From: Methylotuvimicrobium buryatense 5G
GTDB lineage: Bacteria; Pseudomonadota; Gammaproteobacteria; Methylococcales; Methylomonadaceae
Length of the DNA stretch: 64,000 nucleotides
Direction of reading: 5' to 3'
NCBI RefSeq assembly: GCF_000341735.1
Contig: NZ_KB455575.1
Location: 2,107,285 to 2,171,284, forward strand
How positions within the stretch are numbered: position 1 is the first letter of the stretch; the number at the start of each line of letters is the position of its first letter. Shown here in pieces: positions 37,875-45,686 of this stretch. The notes under the pieces are model-generated. The model was not told the DNA's origin. It was given only the letters and a program-made list of their open reading frames with translations, and searched no databases. The position numbers and the translations under genes were made by a program.

Positions 37875-39085
37875 CAGGGCAAACGCATTAAAAATACTGT
37901 TAAAACATAGAGTTTAGAGGTATCGTATCGGAATTTTGCGTATGTTACCAACGGACTGCAGTTTAATTAAGCACTTTTCCAACGTGACTGATCCCCGAAT
38001 TGAACGTAAGAAACTTCATCAGTTGATGGATATCATTGTACTCACTGTTTGCGCCTCGTTAAGCGGTGCTGAGGGATGGGAAGCCATTGAAGAGTTTGGC
38101 CATAATAAATTAGATTGGTTAAGGCAGTTTGTACCGTTAAAGAATGGCATTCCATCGCATGATTGCTTGGCGTATGTCATTTCTCGATTGTCACCGAAAG
38201 AATTTCAACGTTGCTTTATAGATTGGGTGAACGCCATTCGCGAAGTGATACCCGATGAAGTGATTGCGATAGATGGCAAAACCGCACGCCGTTCGCATGA
38301 CCGCAAACGCGGCCAAAATCCGTTGCACATGGTCAGCGCCTGGGGTTGTGCGAATGGATTAGTGCTCGGCCAAGAAGCGACCGAAGAAAAGTCGAATGAA
38401 ATTACCGCAATCCCGAAGCTATTGGCTTTGCTAGAACTTAAAGGTTGTATTGTGACCATTGATGCCATGGGCTGCCAGCGCACGATTGCTGAGCAAATCG
38501 TCGATCAAGGCGGTGATTACTGTTTGGGCCTGAAAGGCAATCAAGGCGAATTGCATGAAGCCGTCGAGGATTTTTTCAACACGGCCAAGCAAGCGAATTT
38601 TAACCACGTCGAATACGCTTATCACGAAGAAATCGACAACGACCATGGGCGTTTAGAAATCCGCCGTTATTGGATTACCGAGGAGCTTTGTACGCTCCCG
38701 AAAACGGAGCTCTGGAAAGAATTACGCAGCATTGGCTTCGTGGAGCGCGAATGCCACATCGGCGATAAAGTAACAATCGAGCAGCGTTGTTTCATTAACA
38801 GCATTAAAGCCGATGCGCAGCTATTTGCGCGGGCTGTGCGCCATCACTGGGGTATTGAAAACCAATTGCACTGGCGCTTAGACGTGGTCTTTCGAGAAGA
38901 TGACAACCGAATTCGAAAAGGTAATGCCGCTGCGATTATGACCACCATCCGGCATATCTGTGTCAATCTGTTCCAGCAAGAGGAATCTAAACTCAGCATG
39001 AAAAAGAAAAGACTCAAAGCCGCCTGGAACGATCGCTACCGCGCTAAATTGCTGTTAGGAAAGTAATTTTAATGCGTTTGCCCTG
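37875..39085 (+). mobile_element. ISAs1-family insertion sequence (1211 bp)
   Basis: Terminal inverted repeats CAGGGCAAACGCATTAAAA are identical over 19 bp. The target duplication CCCATAAACC is perfect at 37865-37874 and 39086-39095. The single transposase gene fills the element. The intact ends, duplication and transposase frame indicate recent insertion. It interrupts the membrane/TIR-like gene between the codons for LW and AI. Confidence 0.95.
37942..39066 (+). CDS. ISAs1-family DDE transposase
   Basis: A full-length transposase of 374 residues. The N-terminal part has the family DUF4338-like start (HFSNVTDPRIERKKLHQLMD). The DDE catalytic core is seen as EVIAIDGKTARRS (first Asp), TIDAMGCQ (second Asp) and the C-terminal RHHWGIENQLHWRLDVVFREDD region with the Glu. 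The ATG at 37942 is preferred over the TTG at 37936. The intact frame means the element may still move. Confidence 0.95.
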   Translation: MLPTDCSLIKHFSNVTDPRIERKKLHQLMDIIVLTVCASLSGAEGWEAIEEFGHNKLDWLRQFVPLKNGIPSHDCLAYVISRLSPKEFQRCFIDWVNAIREVIPDEVIAIDGKTARRSHDRKRGQNPLHMVSAWGCANGLVLGQEATEEKSNEITAIPKLLALLELKGCIVTIDAMGCQRTIAEQIVDQGGDYCLGLKGNQGELHEAVEDFFNTAKQANFNHVEYAYHEEIDNDHGRLEIRRYWITEELCTLPKTELWKELRSIGFVERECHIGDKVTIEQRCFINSIKADAQLFARAVRHHWGIENQLHWRLDVVFREDDNRIRKGNAAAIMTTIRHICVNLFQQEESKLSMKKKRLKAAWNDRYRAKLLLGK

Positions 39086-40046
39086 CCCATAAACCGGAGA
39101 ACAGGTATAAGGGTTCCGAAAATAGTTTTTTGCGATAAGCCGTAGCAACGCTTCTCGCCAGTAGACGAACCGGATAATAAGCCAACAGCCATGGTGCAAC
39201 ACTGAACAAGATAAAAACGAAATAAGCATTCGTTGCCGAAACCCAATCCATTACCCAAGAATCCGGTTCGTCCCCCAGCGCTTGTTCGAGAACACTTAAG
39301 CAGGTCAGCGATGAGGCGGCCAATAAAAAAAACACGACCAACAAATAAGGTCCGACGGCGCGTAATTTCGGACCGGTCATAAAAAACACAAAGACTAATA
39401 GCGGCACCTGCTGACCGAATAACCAAAACATCATCTCGATCGAAATCTGTCTGTCGTAAGAGCTTACAATAACCACCATGCCGGCCAATAACATATAAGA
39501 CACAGATACGATCAGAATTCTCCATCGCGACCAACGCTCCAACAATCCTATTCCCGGCACTAACGGCCACGCATAAACCAAAGTCAGAATCGTCGTCCGG
39601 CGCCAACTATAGGCCTCTTCCACATAAGCTACCTGTGCGCTAACGGCAACAATTATTGCAACGATAGCCGAAACCAGCGTAAATGCGATGCGTAACCGCC
39701 AAAGTGCATGGGAATTCTGCCGAAACAAATCGACACCTTCGACCGAAAACCGGTCACCCTCACTATCGGCCAAAAACGTTGAATCGGCCTTAGAGTTTCT
39801 TGATAAATAACGTCCGGGAGCTATGAGCTTTGCTGAGGGTTCGGTAACTCGCTTGACAGGACGCCGTGAAATAGGAAAGTTATTTACGACCAAATCCTTA
39901 GCAACCGAGTCATCGGGTGCATCACCAACCATCATCAGCTCGAGTACTTTATTGCGATAACGCCGAGCAATAAGCAGGCCCGCAAACCAAGACAATATCA
40001 GTGCGGCAATTAATGCAAAAAAAAGCTGCCCGTCCAGTAAATTCAT
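39086..40046 (-). pseudogene. 5' part of IS-split membrane/TIR-like gene
   Basis: The promoter-proximal fragment of the gene completed at 37155-37864; the intact product would be 556 residues. It encodes an N-terminal membrane helix (about 8-26), a cytosolic linker (about 30-110), then about six to seven hydrophobic helices (FTLVSAIVAIIVAVSA, ILIVSVSYMLLAGMVVIVS, LLVFVFFMTG, YLLVVFFLLAASS and others). In the present genome translation stops five codons into the IS (WAGQTH). About 23 linker codons (39801-39868) match, at 62 of 68 bases, an inverted copy in the 44.4-kb intergenic region. The gene is the fourth in the putative conflict operon. I know no named family for the full architecture. 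Confidence 0.85.
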
Positions 40047-40058
40047 AAGACCTCACTT

Positions 40059-40218
40059 TATACCTTTCGCACTTCAAATTTCGGCAGTGCCTGAGGAGGC
40101 GCCAGGGTGTGCGGCAAAGGCATTGCCAGCATGGAGCTGGCATAGAGCCTAGAGGGATGTATTCACGGCGTCCTTTGACGGACACCCTGGTGCCGAACTT
40201 TGATCTGCGATGGGTATA
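40059..40218. repeat. MITE family A copy within the conflict locus
   Basis: A 160-bp copy with both ends (TATACCTTTCGCACTTCAAA; GATCTGCGATGGGTATA). It separates the membrane/TIR-like gene from the patatin gene and may have broken an original operon junction. Length and interior match the copy at 45218-45377. Confidence 0.85.
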
Positions 40219-40267
40219 TCTTCGGTCCTTAATTTCGCATTGCCGGCCTGTATTGCACACGGTTTGT

Positions 40268-42871
40268 TTATTTCAAACTTAGCAATCGCGCCAGTCGGCC
40301 TCGTTCCAAAAACAAACGATCGAAAAGCAGCAAATGCAGCTTGGCCATGAGGTAGCCGGTCAACGCAATCGCGACCTTGATGACGATGCTGCGAACCTCT
40401 TCTTTAGGATTCAACCACTTCATCGCCGGTAAAAATAAAGCCGCCACGAGGCCCACCAGAGCAAGCACCAATCCGCCCACCGACATTGAAAATACGATGC
40501 TGTGCCATTGCGAAACCACCAATTTGTACAACATCCACAGCATCAAGCCGATGGCGGCAAACGCAGCGATTTTCAAAGCGGGCATCAGATGCCAGGCCTT
40601 GAAAAACAAGCCGTTGCCGACTTTCAATTGCAAATCAAGGTCCTTTCTTTGCACTGTCGCCTGTTGCCCTGGCTTTTCGGCCAGAATGTCTTTCAATTTC
40701 AAGAATTCCCAATTTCTTTGGGGTGCTGCATGTATGTCGAAATCGCCCCAGGTACCTGGATTCCCCTCCGCCTTGTGCCTCTGATCCAAATCCTTCATTT
40801 GCCGCTCCGCCATCAAATAGCCGCTTGCCATCAGCGAATACGCTTCCACTTCGGTAAACGAATCAAGATCGGTGCGTAGTGCGGCAATTTTATCCTGCAG
40901 ATCCTTGGCGATACCGTAAGACGTCAGCTGCTCTTCACTAGCTTGCTTACTGGGATTGTCGCAGCCTATCCAATCCAAAGGTTGCGTCGCCAAATCTTTT
41001 CGGGTATGTACAAAAAACAAGCCCTCCAACGCCTTGCTATCCAGACGTGCCTGTAAATCTTGATACTGGGCTTCGCGAATTCTGTCCTGCAACACCGACA
41101 CTGTCCGCAATACCACGCCGCCCGGATCGTCGGCCGGATCATACGAATCGTTCAAATGCCCGCTGGCGTCACTGCATAAAATCAACGTGCATCCTTCCGC
41201 TATCAAGCCCTGGATGCCTTGATTATCGAAGACGCCGCCATCGATCAATTTGACGGCACGCTCCGGATACAAACCCTCCAATACGAGCGGTTCGAACAAA
41301 CCGGGCACACAAGAGGATGCCGCCGCTGCATGACCCAATCGGAAATTTTTCAGGCTTTCTTCCGGCGCTTGCCAATAATACAGCCGACGATAGCGATCAT
41401 TGCTGTCGATATCGATCAACCCTGGCGGTTCGCCCATCCAACTGGCGGTAAAGAACCAATTATGGCCGGAGTTCAGCGAGGTGGTATTCAGCATCAAAAT
41501 CGGCACCTTAGCCCGCCGTCGCCAGTTATGGAAATTAGGCCTGAATTCCTTGCCCTTGAACCTGCCTTGTGCGGGTTCCACCAACAAATCCGGCATTTTG
41601 CGCGGCAGATCGGTTTTACCATCGTCCACTTGAGAATACAATTTACTTTCGTAAAGCTCGCCCAATTTATGACTGCGCGTATAACGCTTGGAAAACAACA
41701 TCCTGACATTATCGATAAAATCGTCGAAAGCGCGCATACGGATGTTGCTTTGTACGCCCCGTAAAAAATCCTTTTGCAGCTTTTCGATGATATCCAAATA
41801 ATCATCGCGATTGAGTTTCTTCGTCGAATCTTCAAGTAGCTTCTGCACTTCCAGATAATAATGAGCACCCAAAATACTACCGCCCGAAACGGTGGACAAT
41901 ACATCGACACCGCGAAGCGCATCGGCCTCTGCCAGTCTGGCCAATACCCCCAAATGGAAGAACGATGCGCGGAATCCCCCGCCCGACAAAGCCAGCCCGA
42001 CTTTGCCGCGATAACACATCAACGCATTGGCCGTTTCGTCCCCCAGCAGTTGGCGCAATGCTTGCCAAGCTTCATGCCAAACATCAGGTTTTTCCGTTTC
42101 CGCGGGCACATCGAGACCTCGAATTTTCGCCAAACTCACCCACTGTCTGAACGTGGATTGAATCTCCCATTCTTTCGGTTTTGTCGCACGCGCCTTGGCC
42201 AACCATTGGCCCGCTTCGGCATAATTTCCCAAACCGAAATTCGCCTCGCCGATCGTGGCCGAAAACCAATAATTTTTGGACAGGTCGGGATCGTTTTGCC
42301 GAGCCGACAAATTCTCCAAAATCTTTTCGCGCAGACCCGATGCCTCTTTTCGGAATTTTTGCGCTTCCTTGGTCTTTATGTCGTTTCGGTGCTCCAGGCT
42401 TTCGGCGCGCGCCGCGAGTAAATCCAAGATGTATGCCGCGTTATTCGCAGCATAACCCAAATCCCGTTCCGGATCGGTTTCAAAAGCTGCCCGATAAAAC
42501 GACAGACTTTCATAAAGATGGTCTATTTGTCCGCAGAATTCCCAGAGTCTTTTATACACCGCTCCACCCAACGATAAGGTTTCAGCGTCCCGTTTTTTGG
42601 AGTCGCGCAGACCGATAGATTCCAGCAATGTCAATGCTTCTTCGAAGCGATGCTTGGGATAGCGTTCTTCGTCCTTATAGGTGCATAAGGCCAATTGTTG
42701 AACGACCCAAATGTCTTCCGGATAAAGGTCACGAGCCTTTTCCAACACCCTACGCGCTTTACCGAATTCCAACTCGCCTTTCAGTTCTCCGATCAGTTCT
42801 TTTAAGCCGGTTAAATCAGGAAATTCGCTTCCCGATAAAATTTTGTCCGCCGTTTCGACTGAATTCATCAT
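40268..42871 (-). CDS. TPR-patatin phospholipase with C-terminal membrane segments
   Basis: A predicted lipid acyl hydrolase of 867 residues. Residues about 10-260 form TPR-like helices (VVQQLALCTYKDEE, YAANNAAYILDLLA) related to those of the next gene upstream; I compare both with the DUF4071 (MAP3K TRAFs-binding) type. The patatin domain follows: glycine-rich oxyanion loop LSGGGFRASFFHLG (about 295), nucleophile Ser in TVSGGS (about 327) and catalytic Asp in LIDGG (about 541). Three hydrophobic helices lie at about 765-860. Patatins in bacterial defence degrade host membrane when triggered. The gene starts 7 bp after the TPR/deoxyribosyltransferase-like gene, hence cotranscription. The ATG at 42871 is followed by a second ATG with better spacing to AGAGGTGGG. 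Confidence 0.88.
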   Translation of the reverse strand: MMNSVETADKILSGSEFPDLTGLKELIGELKGELEFGKARRVLEKARDLYPEDIWVVQQLALCTYKDEERYPKHRFEEALTLLESIGLRDSKKRDAETLSLGGAVYKRLWEFCGQIDHLYESLSFYRAAFETDPERDLGYAANNAAYILDLLAARAESLEHRNDIKTKEAQKFRKEASGLREKILENLSARQNDPDLSKNYWFSATIGEANFGLGNYAEAGQWLAKARATKPKEWEIQSTFRQWVSLAKIRGLDVPAETEKPDVWHEAWQALRQLLGDETANALMCYRGKVGLALSGGGFRASFFHLGVLARLAEADALRGVDVLSTVSGGSILGAHYYLEVQKLLEDSTKKLNRDDYLDIIEKLQKDFLRGVQSNIRMRAFDDFIDNVRMLFSKRYTRSHKLGELYESKLYSQVDDGKTDLPRKMPDLLVEPAQGRFKGKEFRPNFHNWRRRAKVPILMLNTTSLNSGHNWFFTASWMGEPPGLIDIDSNDRYRRLYYWQAPEESLKNFRLGHAAAASSCVPGLFEPLVLEGLYPERAVKLIDGGVFDNQGIQGLIAEGCTLILCSDASGHLNDSYDPADDPGGVVLRTVSVLQDRIREAQYQDLQARLDSKALEGLFFVHTRKDLATQPLDWIGCDNPSKQASEEQLTSYGIAKDLQDKIAALRTDLDSFTEVEAYSLMASGYLMAERQMKDLDQRHKAEGNPGTWGDFDIHAAPQRNWEFLKLKDILAEKPGQQATVQRKDLDLQLKVGNGLFFKAWHLMPALKIAAFAAIGLMLWMLYKLVVSQWHSIVFSMSVGGLVLALVGLVAALFLPAMKWLNPKEEVRSIVIKVAIALTGYLMAKLHLLLFDRLFLERGRLARLLSLK

Positions 42872-42878
42872 CCCACCT

Positions 42879-44189
42879 CTAATTGTTATTGTTGGTCAAC
42901 TCTACATATTGCGTGAGCAAATCTTTCAATTTTATCGCTTGAGTTTCGCGGGTTTTCTGCATCCAATTCGGCACGTCCATGGCTTTGGCCTGGGCGTACC
43001 ATTTAGCTGCCGCCTGTTTGTCACCAAGTCCTATCGCCGCTTCAAAGAGCGTGGCGATCACCCAATAACGACCATGCTTATCTTCCAACTTATCGACTAA
43101 CGGGCTCGCGTATCGAATGACATCTTTACGCACGCGTTTGGCATGCACAAAGTCCGCCAAAGCCTCGTCGCGATTACCGTCTTGCAACGCGTGAACGGCC
43201 CGCTGATTCAATAGGTAAGCCAGATTGATACCGTTGTAATGGTCCTGTTTAATATAAAAACCGCGTTCATAAGCGGATATGCTCTTTTCCAGGCATTCCG
43301 GACGACTGCATTCCTCCCACATGCGTTTATGTATCGCGCCCCATAAACCCAGCGTCTCAGGATTGTTGGAAGTTTCCGGGGTCAATACTTTGAGAATCTC
43401 GCAGGCCGCATCCAACGCCTCGAAAACGGAAGGTTGCTTGCTTTTATAAGTTGCCAAGGCCAATTGCTGAACTACGAACGAATCGTCGGGGCGCATTTTA
43501 TTAACTTCTTGCAACAAAAGTCTGGCCGACGAAAAGTCGTCGTTTTTGATGCGCTCCATTGCCTTGTCAAGCATCGTCTTGGCGCTGGGATTATCCTCCC
43601 CGACGATTTGCGCGACCGGGCTCGACGAAGTTCCAGCTAACGTAATGGACGGTTTCGGTGCGGAAGGTATAGCCACCGATTTAAACAGTCGCGATGATAA
43701 TTGCGGAGGCTTCAATTGCGGCAAATAGGTATAGACAGGGCTGTCGGTTACGGGGTTGCCGATAATTTGTTTGATCGCCTCCTGTAACTCTTTCATGAGG
43801 CGCCGAGCTTCTTTGTAGCCGACCTCTTCTCCTAAATGTTTATAGCGCCGAATTACGATATGCGACATATCGAAAGGGCTTTTAAACTGCTCTTCGGCTA
43901 AAACGATGGTCGTATGCGGTCGCAAAGCATAACGCACACCGAGTTCAAAAGCTGCATTGACGTTGTAAGTGGACAGGTCGGCAATGACCAGATCGGCATT
44001 CAATAGGCGTTCGTACATCGGCACATCGATCGTACCGGAATGAACGATTTCGTCGGCGCGAACACATTCCAGCCCCGCCGACTCGACCGCCGTTCTGATG
44101 ATTTCGTAAGAGGCATCGAGATCAAGTTCCCGGCCGTTGGTGTAATCGATTTTCTTACCGTAGCCTTGTATGACAAAACATTGTTTCAT
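42879..44189 (-). CDS. Deoxyribosyltransferase/TIR-like domain fused to TPRs
   Basis: A 436-residue, apparently soluble protein. Residues 1-150 form a Rossmann-type domain of the nucleoside 2-deoxyribosyltransferase/TIR-like class: CFVIQGYGK at the start, ADLVIADLSTYNVNAAFELG (about 66-85, with the conserved D-S-x-N and Glu) and TTIVLAEEQF. After a low-complexity linker (about 165-215), residues 230-430 are TPR-like (FVVQQLALATYKSKQ, LGLWGAIHKRMWEE) and resemble the N-terminus of the adjacent patatin. This suggests a sensor or NAD/nucleotide-processing enzyme that talks to the patatin through paired TPR domains. The start at 44189 has a GGGAGGAG site; the open frame beyond it is repeat sequence. 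Confidence 0.85.
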   Translation of the reverse strand: MKQCFVIQGYGKKIDYTNGRELDLDASYEIIRTAVESAGLECVRADEIVHSGTIDVPMYERLLNADLVIADLSTYNVNAAFELGVRYALRPHTTIVLAEEQFKSPFDMSHIVIRRYKHLGEEVGYKEARRLMKELQEAIKQIIGNPVTDSPVYTYLPQLKPPQLSSRLFKSVAIPSAPKPSITLAGTSSSPVAQIVGEDNPSAKTMLDKAMERIKNDDFSSARLLLQEVNKMRPDDSFVVQQLALATYKSKQPSVFEALDAACEILKVLTPETSNNPETLGLWGAIHKRMWEECSRPECLEKSISAYERGFYIKQDHYNGINLAYLLNQRAVHALQDGNRDEALADFVHAKRVRKDVIRYASPLVDKLEDKHGRYWVIATLFEAAIGLGDKQAAAKWYAQAKAMDVPNWMQKTRETQAIKLKDLLTQYVELTNNNN

Positions 44190-44202
44190 ACTCCTCCCTT
44201 TA

Positions 44203-44360
44203 TATACCTTTCGCACTTCAAATTTCGGCAATGCCAGAGGAGGCGCCGGGGTGTTAGGTCGATTTTTGCTCCTGCAAAATCGACATTCACGCCATCCATG
44301 GCACTGGCAAAAGCTATGCCAGCATGGAGCTGGCATAGAGCCTACACGGACGTACACGGC
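44203..44360. repeat. MITE family A, left part only
   Basis: Starts TATACCTTTCGCACTTCAAA and continues through ATGGAGCTGGCATAGAGCC, but the right terminus is missing. Instead the sequence runs into a 68-bp inverted copy of the linker coding region of the split membrane gene (44355-44422). This marks a recombination or deletion junction. The remaining gap to 44590 holds no gene. Confidence 0.7.
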
Positions 44361-44422
44361 ATCCTGTCAAGCGAGTTACCGAACCCTCAACAAAGCTTAC
44401 AGTTCCAGGACGTTATTTATCA
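44355..44422 (-). repeat. Inverted copy of codons from the membrane/TIR-like gene
   Basis: The reverse complement of this segment matches 39801-39868 at 62 of 68 positions, including the uninterrupted GGTTCGGTAACTCGCTTGAC. A piece adjoining it in the gene (39868-39900) also has a relative at about 63568-63600 (AGTTATTTACGACCA). This indicates a dispersed repeat whose sequence is read as protein in one of its copies. Confidence 0.75.
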
Positions 44423-44590
44423 CGTAATCCTTATGAAGGTATGGGGTGCGGCTAGCACAGTTTTTCAATCAAAACGGAGTAAACATCCTTACGAAATATT
44501 TCGGTTTACGATGATCGACCGTTTATTCCATACCGCCCCGTCTATTGTTGATCCAAGCGTCAGTAAAAGCAATACGATCCGTGAAGCACT

Positions 44591-45181
44591 TCACCACAAT
44601 TCCCGGGTATTCAACCAATACACCTGACCGGCCTTATCGTTCACTTCATGATACATATGCGCCGTTCCTCCCGGGGCATCTCCGCCCTCTCCGTTCCAGA
44701 GACAAATGAAGCGCACTTTTTCCGTGCCGTAAGCCAATGCCGAGTATAGCAGCCAAAGGTTGCAGCGTTCATAAGGATTGACACCCTCAGGCAGCGGACC
44801 CAATTCGACCGGTGCGGTTTTAATTTTTGCGTGCGGTTTAATCGCGAAGTAACGGTCCCGCCAAGACTCACCTCCTGTCAACACCGATCTCTGAATGAAT
44901 GTCGGTTCTTCAAATGGCAACAAAAAATGGAGCCTTACGTCACGTTGCAGGCAGGCTTCGGCAAACAGAATATCGCCGCCGCAGGCGCCTTGCGTTAATG
45001 CCAAGTCTTCCGGGCCCGCTCCAAGTGTATCGAGGGTATCGGCTATTTTTTTCGCGGCGACAGCTTCCTTATCGGCTGGAAATCTGGGTTTGTCCCGATC
45101 CGGCGCATCGATCATATGTCCGCTGAACAACAAAACCTGACGCGGCCTCCATCGGCTTTCATTTTTTCGAAATGGATTCAT
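44591..45181 (-). CDS. SLOG-like nucleotide-binding protein
   Basis: A 197-residue Rossmann-like protein. VLLFSGHMID at the start, LALTQGACGGDILFAEACL (about 60-80) and LHFLLPFEEPTFIQRSV are the pattern of the SLOG/LOG-like superfamily (relatives of DprA and cytokinin LOG enzymes), which binds or cleaves nucleotide-derived ligands. SLOG proteins occur in predicted bacterial conflict systems as sensors or processors of NAD- or nucleotide-derived signals. It is the promoter-proximal member of the minus-strand locus, 400 bp before the deoxyribosyltransferase/TIR-like gene. The ATG at 45181 has a GGAG site at 5-nt spacing; a TTG at 45202 is less likely. Confidence 0.75.
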   Translation of the reverse strand: MNPFRKNESRWRPRQVLLFSGHMIDAPDRDKPRFPADKEAVAAKKIADTLDTLGAGPEDLALTQGACGGDILFAEACLQRDVRLHFLLPFEEPTFIQRSVLTGGESWRDRYFAIKPHAKIKTAPVELGPLPEGVNPYERCNLWLLYSALAYGTEKVRFICLWNGEGGDAPGGTAHMYHEVNDKAGQVYWLNTRELW

Positions 45182-45217
45182 GCATACTCCGGAGCTAAGC
45201 AAGCCATAACATTTTTA

Positions 45218-45377
45218 TATACCTTTCGCACTTCAAATTTCGGCAGTGCCCGAGGAGGCGCCGGGGTGTCCGACAAAGGCTTTGCCAGCATGGAGCTGGC
45301 ATAGAGCCTACATGGACGTATTCACGGCGTCCTTTGGCGGACACCCCGGTGCCGAATTTTGATCTACGATGGGTATA
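45218..45377. repeat. MITE family A copy at the head of the conflict locus
   Basis: A complete 160-bp copy (TATACCTTTCGC to GATCTACGATGGGTATA) directly upstream of the SLOG-like gene, so any native promoter of that gene must lie within or beyond it. Confidence 0.85.
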
Positions 45378-45547
45378 AAACTCATCCAACTCATGCACCA
45401 AAATAGGGAGTCTGTTTCAATAAAACGTTACTTTTGGGCATTAAAAGCCATTGTTTCGTATTGATGCCGACTATCGCGCATTGACCGCGCTGCCAAGTCA
45501 AATAATTTATTATTTAATATCAATAACTTATTTGATTTTAGAAAATT

Positions 45548-45562
45548 TGGCATAGGAAGTGC
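45548..45562 (+). promoter_or_regulatory. Sigma-54 promoter of a candidate small RNA
   Basis: TGGCAT-AGGAA-GTGC has GG and GC doublets separated by exactly 10 bases, as at mmoX. The predicted start is near 45574. No plus-strand protein gene lies downstream; the next feature is a strong terminator 60 bp further on. Confidence 0.65.
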
Positions 45563-45573
45563 TTCAGTATAAG

Positions 45574-45668
45574 TAAGCAGAAATGCTTTCGTTGTGTGTC
45601 CTCCTCCTTTGTGATTGTTTGTTAAGGCCTTGGCGCTTTATTCTTTCGAATAAAGCGCCTTTTTTATG
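45574..45668 (+). ncRNA. Candidate sigma-54-dependent small RNA (about 95 nt)
   Basis: Defined by the sigma-54 promoter at 45548-45562 and the intrinsic terminator at 45632-45668. The unpaired middle contains GTCCTCCTCCTTTG, a C/U-rich anti-Shine-Dalgarno motif seen in several base-pairing bacterial small RNAs. The motif is complementary over 8 bp to the ribosome-binding sites of norC (AGGAGGAG) and of the regulator gene at 49948 (GGAGGAGG). The RNA is transcribed towards the 3' end of norB and ends 19 bp short of its stop. A short frame inside overlaps the terminator and is not credible. Confidence 0.6.
45632..45668 (+). terminator. Strong intrinsic terminator
   Basis: A perfect 12-bp stem, GGCGCTTTATTC/GAATAAAGCGCC, with a 4-nt loop, followed by a run of T on the plus strand. 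On the minus strand no T-run follows, so it ends a plus-strand transcript, not norB. Confidence 0.9.
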
Positions 45669-45686
45669 CGGCAAATGACTTATTTT

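Noticed and set aside
44040..44627. 195-codon plus-strand open frame opposite the TPR/deoxyribosyltransferase-like gene
   Set aside because: It overlaps a well-supported gene and a repeat and has no start site or family resemblance.
45584..45682. Small plus-strand ORF within the candidate small RNA
   Set aside because: It reads through the terminator hairpin and lacks a ribosome-binding site.
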